A DNA stretch of 32,809 nt from CAZDCD01 sp964503885 (GTDB lineage: Bacteria; Bacteroidota; Bacteroidia; Bacteroidales; UBA10428): the NCBI GenBank assembly GCA_964503885.1, contig CAZDCD010000037.1, positions 1 to 32,809 on the forward strand. The letters run 5' to 3'. The position numbers and the translations under genes are program-made. Every line of letters starts with the position of its first letter. Position 1 is the first letter of the stretch. Shown piece by piece: positions 32,794 to 32,809 of the stretch. The notes beneath the pieces are model-generated. The model was not told the origin of the DNA. It made no database searches and saw only the letters and a list, made by a program, of their open reading frames with translations.

Positions 32794-32809
32794 CATTCCG
32801 TCGGTAAAG

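Overview
The window reads as chromosomal DNA of an AT-rich member of the Bacteroidota, probably a carbohydrate-degrading Bacteroidales/Marinilabiliales-like bacterium. Several signs agree: a SusC/SusD pair, three secreted proteins ending in type IX secretion (T9SS) sorting domains, a V-type ATPase operon carrying DUF2764, a DUF5916 barrel protein, Bacteroidota-type promoter motifs (TAnnTTTG, in one place with TTTG 20 bp upstream), and starts without clear Shine-Dalgarno sequences. I see no tRNA, rRNA, CRISPR array, phage or intact insertion sequence.

Layout. (1) 1-4075, minus strand: V-type ATPase operon in the order E, DUF2764, A, B, with B cut by the window edge. (2) 4401-7862: a heavy-metal-binding (HMA) lipoprotein on the minus strand, then a Na/Pi cotransporter and two exported proteins of unknown function on the plus strand. 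(3) 7875-10271, minus strand: a dead DUF3795 gene, an MFS exporter, a tiny coupled ORF and a hexapeptide acetyltransferase. (4) 10806-16487, minus strand: an exported alpha/beta hydrolase, a glycerophosphodiester phosphodiesterase lipoprotein translationally coupled to a small barrel-like protein, and an 881-aa CBM9-like/DUF5916 protein. (5) 16724-26894: a xylan-type polysaccharide utilization locus with a dead AraC-type regulator fragment, a GH10 xylanase (minus), then SusC, SusD, a carbohydrate-binding T9SS protein, a strong terminator, a hairpin cluster and a CE4 polysaccharide deacetylase. (6) 26918-28041: a scar made of an inverted-repeat-bounded element, a hairpin, a dead SusD C-terminus and the dead N-terminus of an outer-membrane transporter. 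(7) 28049-30678: a manganese/iron Nramp transporter fused to a universal stress domain, divergent from a DtxR/MntR regulator, with a palindrome between them. (8) 30948-32606, minus strand: a compact operon of ArsR regulator, SRPBCC/AHSA1 protein, DoxX membrane protein and an unknown protein, behind a textbook promoter. A palindromic repeat lies at the window end.

How the genes fit together. The inferred job of region 5 is surface attack on acetylated xylan. The T9SS-exported GH10 enzyme cuts the backbone, the CE4 enzyme may remove acetyl groups, the CBM protein and SusD hold the glycan, and SusC imports oligosaccharides. Region 7 is a self-contained metal-uptake module with its likely own regulator.

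The most notable content is what ordinary gene calling would miss. Four gene remnants can be read through in-frame stops (DUF3795, AraC-type HTH, SusD C-terminus, TDRPD-type outer-membrane transporter N-terminus). The last two are joined directly, which marks a deletion or rearrangement breakpoint. I found no convincing wholly new system. The best candidates for new biology are the Nramp-Usp/DtxR module, the CBM protein in the SusE position and the unknown fourth gene of the ArsR operon.
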